DNA of 64,000 nucleotides from Bhargavaea cecembensis (GCF_001619585.1 NZ_LQNT01000009.1:310001-374000), one strand, 5' to 3'; counted from the first letter of the stretch, positions 27,767-38,135 are shown. The notes: generated by a model from the sequence alone, not told the origin. Translations and numbers: made by a program.

Positions 27767-29239
27767 TTGTCACAGCTCGAAACACCATTATTCGACGCGC
27801 TCCTGAAACACCGGAACCGTCATCCGATACAATTCCACATCCCGGGCCACAAAAAGGGGCGCGGGATGGATCCCGCATTCCGGGAATTTGCAGGAGATAA
27901 CATCCTGTCTGTCGACCTGATCAACATCGCTCCGCTGGATGACCTCCATTCGCCAAAAGGGGCCATCCACAAAGCACAGGAACTGGCCGCCAGAGCATTC
28001 GGGGCCGATTACACCTTTTTCTCCGTACAGGGGACGAGCGGTGCGATCATGACGATGATCCTCAGCGTCTGTGAACCCGGGGACAAAATCATCGTCCCGC
28101 GAAATGTCCATAAGTCTGTCATGTCCGCAATCGTCTTTGCCGGAGCCGTGCCGGTGTTCATCCATCCGGAAGTTGACCCGGAGCTCGGCATTTCGCACGG
28201 AATTTCTGCGGAAGCCGCGGAAACAGCACTTGCGGCCCATCCGGATGCAAAGGGCCTGCTCGTCATCAATCCTACCTACTACGGGGTATGTGCAGACCTG
28301 GAGCGGATCGTTGACATCAGCCATGGCTACGGCATACCGGTGCTGGTCGACGAGGCACACGGGGTCCATATCCACTTTAATGACAGCCTGCCCGTATCCG
28401 CTATGCAGGCAGGGGCCGACATGGCCGCCACTTCCGTACACAAGCTGGGCGGCGCGATGACGCAAGGCTCTGTCCTGAATGTTCGGGAGGGACTTGTGTC
28501 GACCAAGCGTGTCCAGTCCATCCTGTCGATGCTGACGACCACGTCCACCTCCTATCCGATTCTGGCGTCAATCGACTGCGCCCGCAGGCAGCTCGCCATG
28601 CACGGAAGCGATCTTCTGGATGAAACGATCCGCCTGGCAAAGGATGCAAGAAAACGGATCAATAAAATCCCGGGCCTATGGTGCCCGGGCCGTGAACTGA
28701 TCCGGAGTTCCGCCACCTACGATACCGACCCGACAAAGCTCCTGATCAGCGTAAAAGATCTGTCGATCACCGGCAGCCAGGCTGAAGTGTGGCTGCGGGA
28801 AAACGCCAATATCGAGGTTGAGCTTTCCGACCTGTACAATATCCTGTGCATACTGACGATCGGGGATACCGGAAAAGAAGTCAGCCTTCTGGTCAATGCG
28901 CTCAAGCGGATGGCAGATACGTTCGCGCCGGACGGTTCCGAACAGCCCCCGTTTGTCGCCCTTCCGGAGATTCCGGCACTTGCACTGACCCCGCGGGATG
29001 CTTTTTACTCGCAGACGGAGGCCATCCCGCTCGATGAAGCGGAGGGACGCATTTCCGCTGAATTTATCATGGTGTATCCTCCGGGAATCCCGATTGTCAT
29101 CCCCGGTGAAATCGTGACACGTGATAACATCGACTACATCCGCATGAACATGGAAGCCGGTCTGCCTGTCCAGGGACCCGAAGACGACACGCTGCGGAAC
29201 CTCCTCGTCATCAAAGAGAGAATGCCGATCATATCGTGA
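27767..29239 (+). CDS. speA: Orn/Lys/Arg decarboxylase family, probable arginine decarboxylase SpeA
   Basis: 490 residues, PLP-dependent fold type I decarboxylase. Makes agmatine from arginine, the first step of polyamine synthesis in B. subtilis. Motifs are FHIPGHKKGRGMDPAF, FFSVQGTSGAIMTM, VLVDEAHGVHIHF and the PLP lysine in ATSVHKLGGAMTQGS. Length equals that of B. subtilis SpeA, which lies at the same locus. The start is a TTG with GAGGGGG 10 nt upstream. A TATAAT box lies at about 27717. potABCD, 14 kb away, imports the same class of molecule. Confidence 0.88.
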   Translation: MSQLETPLFDALLKHRNRHPIQFHIPGHKKGRGMDPAFREFAGDNILSVDLINIAPLDDLHSPKGAIHKAQELAARAFGADYTFFSVQGTSGAIMTMILSVCEPGDKIIVPRNVHKSVMSAIVFAGAVPVFIHPEVDPELGISHGISAEAAETALAAHPDAKGLLVINPTYYGVCADLERIVDISHGYGIPVLVDEAHGVHIHFNDSLPVSAMQAGADMAATSVHKLGGAMTQGSVLNVREGLVSTKRVQSILSMLTTTSTSYPILASIDCARRQLAMHGSDLLDETIRLAKDARKRINKIPGLWCPGRELIRSSATYDTDPTKLLISVKDLSITGSQAEVWLRENANIEVELSDLYNILCILTIGDTGKEVSLLVNALKRMADTFAPDGSEQPPFVALPEIPALALTPRDAFYSQTEAIPLDEAEGRISAEFIMVYPPGIPIVIPGEIVTRDNIDYIRMNMEAGLPVQGPEDDTLRNLLVIKERMPIIS

Positions 29240-29248
29240 GTGAATATG

Positions 29249-29291
29249 AAAAAATGGAGAGCCCGGAAAGTTTCCGGTGCTCTCCATTTTT
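29249..29291. terminator. Bidirectional terminator between speA and the deacetylase gene
   Basis: AAATGGAGAGC-CCGGAAA / TTTCCGG-GCTCTCCATTT with flanking A and T runs, between convergent genes. Confidence 0.85.
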
Positions 29292-30198
29292 ATTGGGCCT
29301 TTTCCGGCATTTTGATGGTCGCGGGATCGATCAGCGTGTATCCTTTGTCACGCAGTCCCTGAACAATCTTTGGAAGGGCAGCTGCCGTCCATTCACGGTC
29401 ATGCATGAGCAGGTTTGCCCCGTTGTTCAGATACTCCGTGTTGACCATGATATCAGCGAGGGCTTCAGCATTCTGGTATGCCGGTTCCCAGTCGAAACCA
29501 TAGGTCCAGTTCATGAGGAGCATCCCCTCGTCCGCTGCAAGTTGCCGGGTGAAATCCGTATTTACCCCGAACGGGGCGCGGAAGAACTTCGGCTTCTCTC
29601 CCGTCACCTGCTCCACAATTTCATTGACACCCAGAATTTCTTCGCGCTGGGCATCTTCTGGAATCTGCTGAAGATTCGGATGTGACATCGTATGATTGCC
29701 GATCGGGAATCCCATTTCATGAATCTCCTTCAGCACTGCCTTTTCCTCATCGGTATCGATAAAGTGGCCGTTGACAAAAAAGATGGCCGGCGCATCCAGT
29801 TCCTTCAGGGTTTTCGCCATCTCAAGCGCATGCTTGTCCGGTGCATCATCGAATGTCAGCAGGGCTGCCTTCGGTTCAGCGTCACCGATCGGCTGAAACG
29901 ACCAATTGGCTTCATTCAGCTCATAGAGCGGTTCGGCAGGTTCCGCAGCAGCCGGAACCTGTCCGTCTTCGCTGTCCGCCTCTTTTTCCTCAGCGGCTTC
30001 TTCCGCGGAATTTCCCTTTGTGCCTCCGCTGTCCGCCCCTTCTCCGGTTTGTTCATCCGGACGGTCCTGCGATTCTTCCGTACCGCTGTCTGCGGTATCC
30101 TCCTGGCCTGCGCAGCCTGCGAGCAGGATGGCAGCGAGCACTGCAGCCGTCAACCATTTGAGTTTAAGCATCATTTTCTGAGTCACGCCCCTTCCCAT
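29290..30198 (-). CDS. Polysaccharide deacetylase lipoprotein
   Basis: About 302 residues. A signal peptide ends in the lipobox LLAGC, so the protein is probably lipid-anchored outside the cell. A long acidic linker (about 30-85, Glu/Asp/Gly/Ser-rich) leads to a NodB-type carbohydrate esterase domain with LLTFDDAPDKH (metal Asp pair), GNHTMSHPNL (metal His pair) and FRAPFGVN. The canonical TFDDGP loop reads TFDDAP here. Peptidoglycan or another surface glycan is the likely substrate. Start is uncertain: AAGGGG lies inside the frame, so translation may begin at an internal GTG/ATG (30186 to 30171). Confidence 0.85.
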   Translation of the reverse strand: MGRGVTQKMMLKLKWLTAAVLAAILLAGCAGQEDTADSGTEESQDRPDEQTGEGADSGGTKGNSAEEAAEEKEADSEDGQVPAAAEPAEPLYELNEANWSFQPIGDAEPKAALLTFDDAPDKHALEMAKTLKELDAPAIFFVNGHFIDTDEEKAVLKEIHEMGFPIGNHTMSHPNLQQIPEDAQREEILGVNEIVEQVTGEKPKFFRAPFGVNTDFTRQLAADEGMLLMNWTYGFDWEPAYQNAEALADIMVNTEYLNNGANLLMHDREWTAAALPKIVQGLRDKGYTLIDPATIKMPEKAQ

Positions 30199-30254
30199 CT
30201 ATCAGTCTATCACCGCCGCAGGGCTCGGCACAATCCGACGAAGGGAGTTCATGG

Positions 30255-30288
30255 AAATAAAAAAAGAGAGCGGAAAGTCCGCTCTCTT
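30255..30288 (-). terminator. Terminator of the pdh operon
   Basis: AAGAGAGCGGA (30264-30274) / TCCGCTCTCTT (30278-30288), then a T-rich run on the minus strand. Confidence 0.88.
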
Positions 30289-30297
30289 ACAGTGTGA

Positions 30298-31707
30298 TTA
30301 TTTCAGGATGTGGATCGGGTTGCCGAGAACCACTTCTGCCGCTTCCATCGAGATCTCTCCGAGTGTCGGGTGAGCATGGATGGTCATGGCAATATCTTCG
30401 ACTGTCATGCCCGCTTCGATGGCAAGGCCGAGTTCCGCAATCATATCGGACGCACCTGCACCGACAATTTGCGCGCCAAGAAGAAGACCGTCTTCCTTGC
30501 GGGAGACCAGCTTGACGAAGCCGTCAGAAGCATCCAGTGCGAGCGCACGGCCGTTTGCACCGAACGGGAATTTGCCCGCTGTCACTTCATAGCCTTCCTC
30601 TTTCGCCTGCTCTTCGTTCAGGCCGACTGTTGCCAGTTCCGGATCGGTGAAGCACACAGCCGGGATGGCCATGTAGTCCACTTCCGATTTTTCTCCGGCA
30701 ATGGCTTCCGCTGCGATTTTCCCTTCATACGACGCCTTGTGGGCGAGTTGAGGGCCCGGCACGATATCACCGATTGCATAAATGTTGGACGCGCTTGTGC
30801 GGCCTTGGCGGTCGACTTCGATCAGTCCGCGCTCGCCGAATTTCACGCCGGCTTCTTCAAGACCCATCTCGTCCGTGTTCGGACGGCGGCCGACCGTAAC
30901 GAGGACATAGTCCGCTTCGATCGACTTTTCCTCGCCTTTGACTTCGTAAGTGACTTTGACGCCATTGTCTGTTTCTTCAGCGCCCTTCGCCATTGCTTGC
31001 GTGACGATTTCGACACCTTTTTTCTTGAGTCCTTTTTTGACGATCTGCGTCATCTGCTTTTCGAAGCCGGCGAGGATGTCCTTCGCGCCTTCGAGGATCG
31101 TCACTTCAGAACCGAGGTTGGCATAGGCCGATCCGAGCTCAGTGCCGATATAGCCGCCGCCGATGACGACCAGCTTGCCTGGCACTTCTTCAAGGTTAAG
31201 TGCGCCTGTCGAATCGATGATGCGCTTCGAGAACTTGAACGAAGGAATCTCTACAGGACGGGATCCTGTTGCGAGAATCGCATTCTTGAATTTATAAGTC
31301 TGTGCGGATTTATCATCCATGACACGGACTGTGTTGGCGTCGACAAAGTAAGCTTCGCCCTGTACGATTTCAACTTTGTTGCCTTTCAGGAGGCCTTCGA
31401 CTCCGCCTGTCAATTTCTTGACGACGCTGTTTTTGAATTCCTGCGCCTTGGAGAAGTCTAGTTTTACATCGGAGGTGCTGATGCCCATGTTGTCTGCCCC
31501 TTGTGCTTCGACAAAGCGGTGGCCGACACTGATGAGCGCTTTGGACGGGATGCAGCCTACGTTCAGGCAAACGCCGCCAAGATTTTCACGTTCTACAATC
31601 GTCACTTTCTGGCCGGTCTGTGCTGCGCGGATCGCTGCAACATATCCTCCCGGGCCGGACCCGATGACGAGTGTATCTGTTTCAATTGGAAAATCACCTA
31701 CTACCAT
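30298..31707 (-). CDS. pdhD: Dihydrolipoyl dehydrogenase (E3) of pyruvate dehydrogenase
   Basis: 469 residues. Reoxidises dihydrolipoyl groups with NAD+. FAD site [17 protein letters not shown], active disulfide [16 protein letters not shown] site [19 protein letters not shown], and C-terminal interface His in HAHPTLGE. It follows pdhC with a GGAGG site straddling the pdhC stop, so it is the last gene of pdhABCD. Confidence 0.96.
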   Translation of the reverse strand: MVVGDFPIETDTLVIGSGPGGYVAAIRAAQTGQKVTIVERENLGGVCLNVGCIPSKALISVGHRFVEAQGADNMGISTSDVKLDFSKAQEFKNSVVKKLTGGVEGLLKGNKVEIVQGEAYFVDANTVRVMDDKSAQTYKFKNAILATGSRPVEIPSFKFSKRIIDSTGALNLEEVPGKLVVIGGGYIGTELGSAYANLGSEVTILEGAKDILAGFEKQMTQIVKKGLKKKGVEIVTQAMAKGAEETDNGVKVTYEVKGEEKSIEADYVLVTVGRRPNTDEMGLEEAGVKFGERGLIEVDRQGRTSASNIYAIGDIVPGPQLAHKASYEGKIAAEAIAGEKSEVDYMAIPAVCFTDPELATVGLNEEQAKEEGYEVTAGKFPFGANGRALALDASDGFVKLVSRKEDGLLLGAQIVGAGASDMIAELGLAIEAGMTVEDIAMTIHAHPTLGEISMEAAEVVLGNPIHILK

Positions 31708-31710
31708 TTT

Positions 31711-33060
31711 TTACGCCTCCATTAGTAAAAGTTCCGGATTCGACAACAGCCGCTTGATATGGTTCAGCGCCTGCTGGGCCGTGACGCCATCGATCATCCG
31801 GTGATCATAGCTCAATGACAATGCTAACATAGGAGCCGCCACGATTTCACCATTTTTGACAACAGGTTTTTCTGCAATGCGACCGATTCCGAGGATTGCG
31901 ACTTCCGGATGGTTGATGACCGGTGTGAACCACTGTCCGCTTGCAGAGCCGAGGTTCGAGATGGACATCGAGCCGCCCTTCATCTCATTTGGAGCCAGCT
32001 TTCCGTCACGGGCTTTCGCTGCAAGCTGGTTGATTTCATCAGAGATGGAGAAAACAGACTTGCGGTCTGCATTCTTGATAACCGGAACGAGAAGTCCGCG
32101 ATCTGTATCTGCTGCAATCCCTACGTTGAAGTAGTGTTTCTGAATCACTTCTTCCGTCGAATCGTCGTAGGACACGTTCAGCTGAGGATACTCACGGAGC
32201 GTGCTGACAAGTGCCTTGACGACATATGGCAGATACGTCAGCTTGATGTCCTTTTCAGCAGCAATTTCTTTGAACTTCCTGCGGTGTTCGACAAGAGCCG
32301 TCACATCGACTTCATCAAGGTGCGTGACATGCGGAGCGGTGTGCTTCGAGTTGACCATCGCTTTGGCGATCGCCTTGCGGATCGGGGAGATCTTCTCCCG
32401 GGTCTCCGGGAATTCCCCTTCCGGCAGCTGTGCAGCTGCAGCCGGACGTGCCTTTTCTTCTCCTGCAGGCGCGGTTTCCTGGGCTGCCGCAGATTCCTGT
32501 CCTTCAGCCGGCTGCTGGCCGCCGCTCATGAACGCATCCACATCTTCCTTAAGGATGCGGCCGTTTTTGCCGCTTCCTTCGACCTCGTGGATATCGACGT
32601 CATTGTCGCGTGCATACTTCCGGACCGACGGCATGGCGATCACACGGCCGCCCTTTGCCTTGTCCGACTTTTGTGCAGCTGCAGGCGCTGTCCCCTGGTC
32701 TTTCTCCGTTTTCGGCGATTCTTCTTTTTGAAGATCCTGTCCGGATTCAAGGGAAGCCTGAACCTGATCATCGGTTTTGTCCGTGCCGGAGTCTTCAGCT
32801 TCCTCTTCACCGCCCGGATGGTCAGGAGAATCAATCTTGATGAGGAGATCCCCGACCACTGCAACTTCTCCTTCACCGACCAGGATGTCTTCTACTGTCC
32901 CGTCCACCGGGGAAGGAATTTCGACAACCGCTTTGTCGTTCTGCACTTCGCACAGGACGTCATCTTCCTGGATGGTATCGCCTTTATTGACGAACCACTT
33001 TACGATTTCTCCCTCATGGATGCCTTCACCGATATCCGGCATACGAAATTCAAATGCCAC
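31711..33060 (-). CDS. pdhC: Dihydrolipoamide acetyltransferase (E2) of pyruvate dehydrogenase
   Basis: 449 residues. One lipoyl domain (1-80) with the lipoylated Lys in [12 protein letters not shown], an acidic/Ala-rich linker, a peripheral subunit-binding domain ([16 protein letters not shown] ... [11 protein letters not shown]), a second Ala/Pro/Glu linker, and the catalytic domain ending [18 protein letters not shown]. The GTG at 33060 is preferred, with AAAGGG 8 nt upstream; a GTG at 33069 abuts that site. Single lipoyl domain as in Bacillus E2. Confidence 0.95.
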   Translation of the reverse strand: MAFEFRMPDIGEGIHEGEIVKWFVNKGDTIQEDDVLCEVQNDKAVVEIPSPVDGTVEDILVGEGEVAVVGDLLIKIDSPDHPGGEEEAEDSGTDKTDDQVQASLESGQDLQKEESPKTEKDQGTAPAAAQKSDKAKGGRVIAMPSVRKYARDNDVDIHEVEGSGKNGRILKEDVDAFMSGGQQPAEGQESAAAQETAPAGEEKARPAAAAQLPEGEFPETREKISPIRKAIAKAMVNSKHTAPHVTHLDEVDVTALVEHRRKFKEIAAEKDIKLTYLPYVVKALVSTLREYPQLNVSYDDSTEEVIQKHYFNVGIAADTDRGLLVPVIKNADRKSVFSISDEINQLAAKARDGKLAPNEMKGGSMSISNLGSASGQWFTPVINHPEVAILGIGRIAEKPVVKNGEIVAAPMLALSLSYDHRMIDGVTAQQALNHIKRLLSNPELLLMEA

Positions 33061-33093
33061 GCCTCTCACCCTTTCTTTTATAAAAATCGGCTA

Positions 33094-34071
33094 TCAGAAT
33101 TCGAGAACTTTCTTAGCGGCTTCTACGATATCCTTTGCTGCAGGCAGCCAAGTGTTCTCGCCCTGCGCATATGGATAAATGGTATCCGGAGCCGTCACAC
33201 GGAGTACAGGTGCCTCCAGGCTCAGGATCGCACGTTCCGTGATTTCTGCAACCACGTTAGCGGCGATGCCCGCCTGGCGCTGTGCTTCCTGGACTACGAT
33301 CGCCCGGTTGGTTTTCTCGACCGAAGAAATGATGGTTTCTACATCAATCGGCTGGACCGTGCGAAGGTCAATCACTTCAACGGAATGGCCTTCCTTCTCG
33401 AGTTCCTCTGCTGCTTTCAGGCTTTCGCGGACCATTGCGCCATATGTGATGATTGACAGATCCGATCCTTCTTTCTTTACTTCCGCCTTGCCAAGAGGAA
33501 TGGTGTACTCTTCCTCCGGGACTTCTTCGCGGAATGAGCGGTACAGCTTCATATGTTCAAGGAAAATGACAGGATCTTCGTCGCGGATTGAAGAAATCAG
33601 CAAACCTTTCGCATCGTAAGGCCCTGATGGGATGACCACTTTTAGGCCCGGCTGTTGTGCCATAAGCCCTTCCAGGCTGTCTGCGTGCATTTCAGGTGTG
33701 GCGACCCCGCCGCCAAACGGCGAGCGGATGGTGACCGGTGCGTGGAAATGGCCGGCACTGCGGAAGCTCATCCGTGCCAGCTGGCCGCTGATGGAGTCCA
33801 TCACTTCATAGACAAACCCGAAAAACTGAATTTCCGGTACAGGACGGAAACCTTGCAGCGATAGACCTACCGCCAGGCCGCCGATGCCGGATTCGGCCAG
33901 CGGCGTGTCGAATACGCGGTCTTCTCCAAATTCTTTCTGGAGTCCTTCCGTAGCACGGAAGACGCCTCCGTTAACGCCGACGTCCTCCCCGAAGACGAGG
34001 ACATTTTCATCGTTTTTCAGCTCAGTACGGAGAGCATCCGTAATCGCCTGGATCATCGTCATTTGTGCCAT
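33094..34071 (-). CDS. pdhB: Pyruvate dehydrogenase E1 beta subunit
   Basis: 325 residues. Forms the alpha2-beta2 decarboxylase with Pdh[52 protein letters not shown] and [13 protein letters not shown] are typical of the E1 beta family. It starts 3 nt after the pdhA stop. Confidence 0.96.
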   Translation of the reverse strand: MAQMTMIQAITDALRTELKNDENVLVFGEDVGVNGGVFRATEGLQKEFGEDRVFDTPLAESGIGGLAVGLSLQGFRPVPEIQFFGFVYEVMDSISGQLARMSFRSAGHFHAPVTIRSPFGGGVATPEMHADSLEGLMAQQPGLKVVIPSGPYDAKGLLISSIRDEDPVIFLEHMKLYRSFREEVPEEEYTIPLGKAEVKKEGSDLSIITYGAMVRESLKAAEELEKEGHSVEVIDLRTVQPIDVETIISSVEKTNRAIVVQEAQRQAGIAANVVAEITERAILSLEAPVLRVTAPDTIYPYAQGENTWLPAAKDIVEAAKKVLEF

Positions 34072-34074
34072 CGG

Positions 34075-35205
<1,131 letters not shown>

Positions 35206-35258
35206 TTAACTGTATTATCGTTTTACTTTCTAGAATTGGTACACTTCATTCGGATTGA

Positions 35259-35287
35259 ATTATACAAGACAGGAAAATGCTAGTCAA
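35259..35287 (-). promoter_or_regulatory. Sigma-A promoter of pdhABCD
   Basis: On the minus strand TTGACT (35287-35282), 17 nt, TATAAT (35264-35259), near consensus. The implied start site is around 35252, giving a leader of about 60 nt before pdhA. Confidence 0.85.
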
Positions 35288-35297
35288 TACAAGGGTT

Positions 35298-35311
35298 TGA
35301 AAGCGCTTTTA
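35298..35311. promoter_or_regulatory. cre-like box (CcpA site) immediately upstream of the pdhA -35
   Basis: TGAAAGCGCTTTTA, palindromic around the central CG, matches the cre pattern TGWAANCGNTNWCA at all but the last two positions. Its centre is about 52 bp upstream of the inferred start site. Confidence 0.6.
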
Positions 35312-35414
35312 GTATTAGTACACACTGAAATTAGAAGTCATCTGTATTAACACATAAACTTCTTTTGTTTTAGCGCGCATCCGCCAACATTTCCAGTATT
35401 CCCTTTATGAAAAC

Positions 35415-35446
35415 GAAAAAACGCCCGAAAGACGATGCTTCCGGGC
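35415..35446 (-). terminator. Terminator after ykyA
   Basis: On the minus strand GCCCGGAAG / CTTTCGGGC (one G-U pair), followed by GTTTTTTCG. Confidence 0.75.
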
Positions 35447-35456
35447 TTCAGGACAT

Positions 35457-36104
35457 TCAATTTTCTTCAGTGTCGCCAATTGCGGAATAGGCGGCTTTTT
35501 TCTGCTCGTTGACGGCTTCCGTGGCTTCGTTGAACGCATCAGCCGCGGCCGTCACTTCTGCATTTCCATCATTGACGGCTTCAACTTTCTGCTGGATCGC
35601 CTGGAAGTCGGCCGCTTCATCCGTCGCCAGGTTATACAGCTCTTTTTGCAAGCCGGTTGTCTTTTCATAAACCTCGGAGAATTCCTCATGCGCGGCATAC
35701 CGGTCGGACATCGACTGCTTCAGCTTCCCGACAGCCTCCTTCACAGAGGCTTCTTCGTCCTTGCCGATTTCATCGAGCCCGGACAGTTCCTTCTCCGCTT
35801 TGTCCAGTGCCTCTTTACCCTCTTCCAGAAGGCTGAGGCGTTCGTCTGCAGATTCGCCCGCCTCTCCTGCCAGTGCAGACAGTTCCTCACGGTCTTCCTG
35901 GGTTAGCTCCATCATTTCGTTAAACTTTCCAAACTCTTCTTTTTCCAGCGATGCCATTTTCTCCTGTGCCTCCAGGAACGGCTGCTCCTTTTCCTGGATC
36001 GTTCCGATCGCATCAGAAAGCCGGTCTTCGGCTGATGCACCGAAAGAGCAGGCGGAAAGGAGCATCGCCGCAGCAAGCGCTGTGCCCGCGAATCTCTTTT
36101 TCAT
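35457..36104 (-). CDS. ykyA: YkyA-family cell-wall-binding lipoprotein
   Basis: 215 residues. Lipobox AAMLLSACSFG, then an almost entirely helical, Glu/Ala/Lys-rich body with heptad-like spacing suggesting coiled coil (for example MASLEKEEFGKFNEMMELTQ and ALDKAEKELSGLDEIG). B. subtilis YkyA, annotated as a putative cell-wall-binding lipoprotein, lies at the same place between def and pdhA. GGGAAGGGG precedes the ATG. Confidence 0.8.
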   Translation of the reverse strand: MKKRFAGTALAAAMLLSACSFGASAEDRLSDAIGTIQEKEQPFLEAQEKMASLEKEEFGKFNEMMELTQEDREELSALAGEAGESADERLSLLEEGKEALDKAEKELSGLDEIGKDEEASVKEAVGKLKQSMSDRYAAHEEFSEVYEKTTGLQKELYNLATDEAADFQAIQQKVEAVNDGNAEVTAAADAFNEATEAVNEQKKAAYSAIGDTEEN

Positions 36105-36179
36105 TTCGGTCTCCCCTTCCCTTTCCTGTTTCTACTATATTCGTTGAGCGCGACGTTTTCAATCAGACGGGACATTTTG

Positions 36180-36208
36180 TTTCATCAACCAGCCGGAGCG
36201 TATATAAT
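36180..36208 (+). promoter_or_regulatory. Likely sigma-A promoter of def
   Basis: TTTCAT (36180-36185), 17 nt, TATAAT (36203-36208), about 40 bp upstream of the def start. Confidence 0.6.
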
Positions 36209-36247
36209 GAAAAATAAGGTATACCGTACGAAAGGAAGTCAGCTGCC

Positions 36248-36814
36248 ATGATTACGATGGATCAGATTATCCGCGAAGGTCATCCGACCCTCCGGAAAAA
36301 AGCGGAGGAAATGAATTTTCCGCTCACACAGGAAGAAAAGACGATTGCTGCCGAGATGCTCGAGTTCCTGAAAAACAGCCAGGATCCGGAGAAGGCTGAA
36401 AAATACGGATTGCGCGCGGGAATCGGCATCGCAGCCAACCAGATTGACGTGCCAAAGCGGATGTTCGCCCTGCATATGGTCGATGAGGGGACGGAGCCGC
36501 TCAGCATGACCATCATCAACCCGAAAATCGTGAGCCACTCTGCCAAGAGGTCCTATCTTCCGGGAGGAGAGGGCTGCCTGTCGGTAGACAGAGATGTGCC
36601 CGGCTTTGTGCCGCGCTACTCCAAGATCACGGTCAAGGGCTTCACTCCGGAGGGAGAACCGATCAAAAAGCGCCTGAAAGGCCTGCAGGCAATCGCCTTC
36701 CAGCACGAGCTTGACCATCTGAACGGCGTGATGTTCTACGACCATATCGATCCTGACAAGCCGTTCCGGGAATACCCTGATGCGGAACCGCTGAATGCGG
36801 ATGAAGAAAAATAA
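36248..36814 (+). CDS. def: Peptide deformylase
   Basis: 188 residues. Removes the N-formyl group from nascent proteins. Motif 1 GIGIAANQIDVP, motif 2 EGCLSVDRDVPG with the metal Cys, and motif 3 QHELDHLNGVMF with two metal His and the catalytic Glu. The insertion between motifs and the overall length fit the Gram-positive type 2 enzymes. AAAGGAAG precedes the ATG. It corresponds to B. subtilis defB/ykrB by position beside ykyA. Confidence 0.95.
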   Translation: MITMDQIIREGHPTLRKKAEEMNFPLTQEEKTIAAEMLEFLKNSQDPEKAEKYGLRAGIGIAANQIDVPKRMFALHMVDEGTEPLSMTIINPKIVSHSAKRSYLPGGEGCLSVDRDVPGFVPRYSKITVKGFTPEGEPIKKRLKGLQAIAFQHELDHLNGVMFYDHIDPDKPFREYPDAEPLNADEEK

Positions 36815-36845
36815 AACCCGGACCGCAACGCGGCTCGGGTCCATT

Positions 36846-36876
36846 GCAGACAGGCCGGGCCTGTCTGCTTTTTTTG
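36846..36876. terminator. Terminator between def and the HAD phosphatase gene
   Basis: GCAGACAGG / CCTGTCTGC with loop CCGGG, followed by a T-run on the plus strand. Confidence 0.85.
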
Positions 36877-36877
36877 T

Positions 36878-37651
36878 TCAGATGAGTTTAAGCCGGTCCA
36901 GGATCCTCGCGATGCCGTCTTCGGCAACGTCACCTGTGATGTAGTCGGCCCGTTTTTTGGCTTCTTCGTGAGCATTTCCCATAGCCACGCCGACACCCGC
37001 AGCCTTGAGCATTTCGATGTCATTCAGACCGTCTCCGAATGCGACGGCATCGTCCATCGTCAGCCCTTCACGTTCAAGAATCCGCTGCATCCCCTCGGCC
37101 TTGGAGGTGCCGGCCGGCAGGATATCAGTTGACGTGCGGTGCCAGCGGACAAACTTCATTTCCGGGAAAGCCTCAACATAGGCCAGCTCCTCCTGCTCAG
37201 TGCAGAACAGAAGCGCCTGATGGATCGGCCTCTCCCTGTAGAACGTTTCCGATGCCCTCGGATAAGGCATTTTGAGTGAACTCAGGCTGTCTCCGACATG
37301 CGGGTGTCCGGTCTCAGTCGCGACCATTTCCCGATCATCCATGAAAATAAGCGGGAAACCGTCCCTGTCCGCTTTCGTCTTGATTCGGGCCAGGATATCC
37401 GGTTCGATGACGCCGCCATGAATCAGCTCGCCCCTGTGAACGACATATTGTCCGTTAAAGCAAATGTATGTATCAATGTCCAGGTCTTCAAGCACCGGGC
37501 CGATCATGAATGGCGCCCGCCCCGTTGCAATGGCAATGAGATGGCCCTTTTCACGGGCGGCCAGAACCGCTTTTTTGGCTGAATCGGGTAATTTTTTATC
37601 ATGGTCGTACAGGGTGCCGTCAATGTCGAAAAAGAGGATATTCTTCATCAT
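36878..37651 (-). CDS. ykrA: Cof-type HAD-superfamily phosphatase (YkrA-like)
   Basis: 257 residues. HAD motif I FFDIDGTLYDHDKK (nucleophile and acid Asp), motif II AIATGRAPF, a C2-type cap, and motif IV DAVAFGDGLNDIEMLKAAG. A Cof-type sugar or nucleotide phosphate phosphatase; the substrate is unknown. I chose the ATG at 37651 (GGCGGAG 6-7 nt upstream). The frame runs open to 38149 but that extension is antisense to rpoY. Position matches B. subtilis ykrA. Confidence 0.88.
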   Translation of the reverse strand: MMKNILFFDIDGTLYDHDKKLPDSAKKAVLAAREKGHLIAIATGRAPFMIGPVLEDLDIDTYICFNGQYVVHRGELIHGGVIEPDILARIKTKADRDGFPLIFMDDREMVATETGHPHVGDSLSSLKMPYPRASETFYRERPIHQALLFCTEQEELAYVEAFPEMKFVRWHRTSTDILPAGTSKAEGMQRILEREGLTMDDAVAFGDGLNDIEMLKAAGVGVAMGNAHEEAKKRADYITGDVAEDGIARILDRLKLI

Positions 37652-37691
37652 TTCAATCTCCGCCTTCCTATACAATTCCCTAAAAAAAGCC

Positions 37692-37720
37692 TTGACAGAA
37701 CATTCAAAAAGGCCTATAAT
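37692..37720 (+). promoter_or_regulatory. Perfect-consensus sigma-A promoter of the small peptide gene
   Basis: TTGACA (37692-37697), exactly 17 nt, TATAAT (37715-37720). Both hexamers match consensus with no mismatch. The expected start is near 37727, just before the ribosome binding site. Confidence 0.9.
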
Positions 37721-37741
37721 AGGACACAAGGAGTGATAGCC

Positions 37742-37813
37742 ATGCTGAAACGCCTGAAACGCAAATGGTTGAAGCGGCTCAATGGCATCCTCGGCAAGAA
37801 GTCCATTGCATAG
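37742..37813 (+). CDS. 23-residue cationic amphipathic peptide, autonomous tiny gene
   Basis: An ATG ORF starting MLKRLKRKWLKRL with nine Lys/Arg and no acidic residue, so the net charge is about +9. Leu2, Leu5, Trp9, Leu13, Ile16 and Leu17 fall on one face of a helix. AAGGAG (37728-37733) lies 8 nt upstream, a consensus promoter lies just ahead, and a terminator begins 10 nt after the stop. The whole unit is therefore about 130 nt. I know no family for it. It could be a membrane-active or antimicrobial-like peptide, a type I toxin, a nucleic-acid-binding micro-protein, or a marker of a small RNA whose ORF is incidental. It sits between ykrA and rpoY, where I know of no equivalent in B. subtilis. 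Confidence 0.7.
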   Translation: MLKRLKRKWLKRLNGILGKKSIA

Positions 37814-37822
37814 CGATCTCAT

Positions 37823-37854
37823 GCCCCCGCGTTTACGGGGGCTTTTCTTTATTT
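37823..37854 (+). terminator. Terminator of the small peptide gene
   Basis: GCCCCCG (37823-37829) / CGGGGGC (37836-37842), 6-nt loop, then TTTTCTTTATTT. Confidence 0.9.
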
Positions 37855-37920
37855 CACCGGGCCCGCATGCTATTATAAACGATATGGCAAGTATTTGAAC
37901 GTGAAAAAGGAGAGCAGACC

Positions 37921-38130
37921 ATGATCTACAAAGTGTACTATCAAGAAAACATGCATGAAGTACCAGTCCGCGAAAACACAAAAACCTTGTATGTCGAAGC
38001 AGAATCTGTCCGTGCCGTGCGCGCTGCGCTGAAAGAGCGCGAACTCTACATCGAACACATCCAAGCATTGGAAGACGGCCATCTGGAATACGAGCAAAAA
38101 TCGCCTGACTTCCACGTCGAACAGGTGTGA
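37921..38130 (+). CDS. rpoY: RNA polymerase epsilon subunit (RpoY)
   Basis: 69 residues starting [19 protein letters not shown], with [15 protein letters not shown] near the end, closely like B. subtilis YkzG/RpoY, the small auxiliary subunit of RNA polymerase in Firmicutes. AAAAAGGAG precedes the ATG. The rnjA start lies 5 nt after its stop, the standard rpoY-rnjA arrangement. Confidence 0.95.
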   Translation: MIYKVYYQENMHEVPVRENTKTLYVEAESVRAVRAALKERELYIEHIQALEDGHLEYEQKSPDFHVEQV

Positions 38131-38135
38131 CCCGG

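Noticed and set aside
31909-33456. 515-codon open frame on the plus strand
   Set aside because: Antisense to pdhC and pdhB; no recognisable protein features.
37601-37741. 47-codon extension of the small peptide ORF
   Set aside because: It would begin upstream of the consensus promoter and antisense to the HAD gene. The ATG at 37742 has the ribosome binding site.
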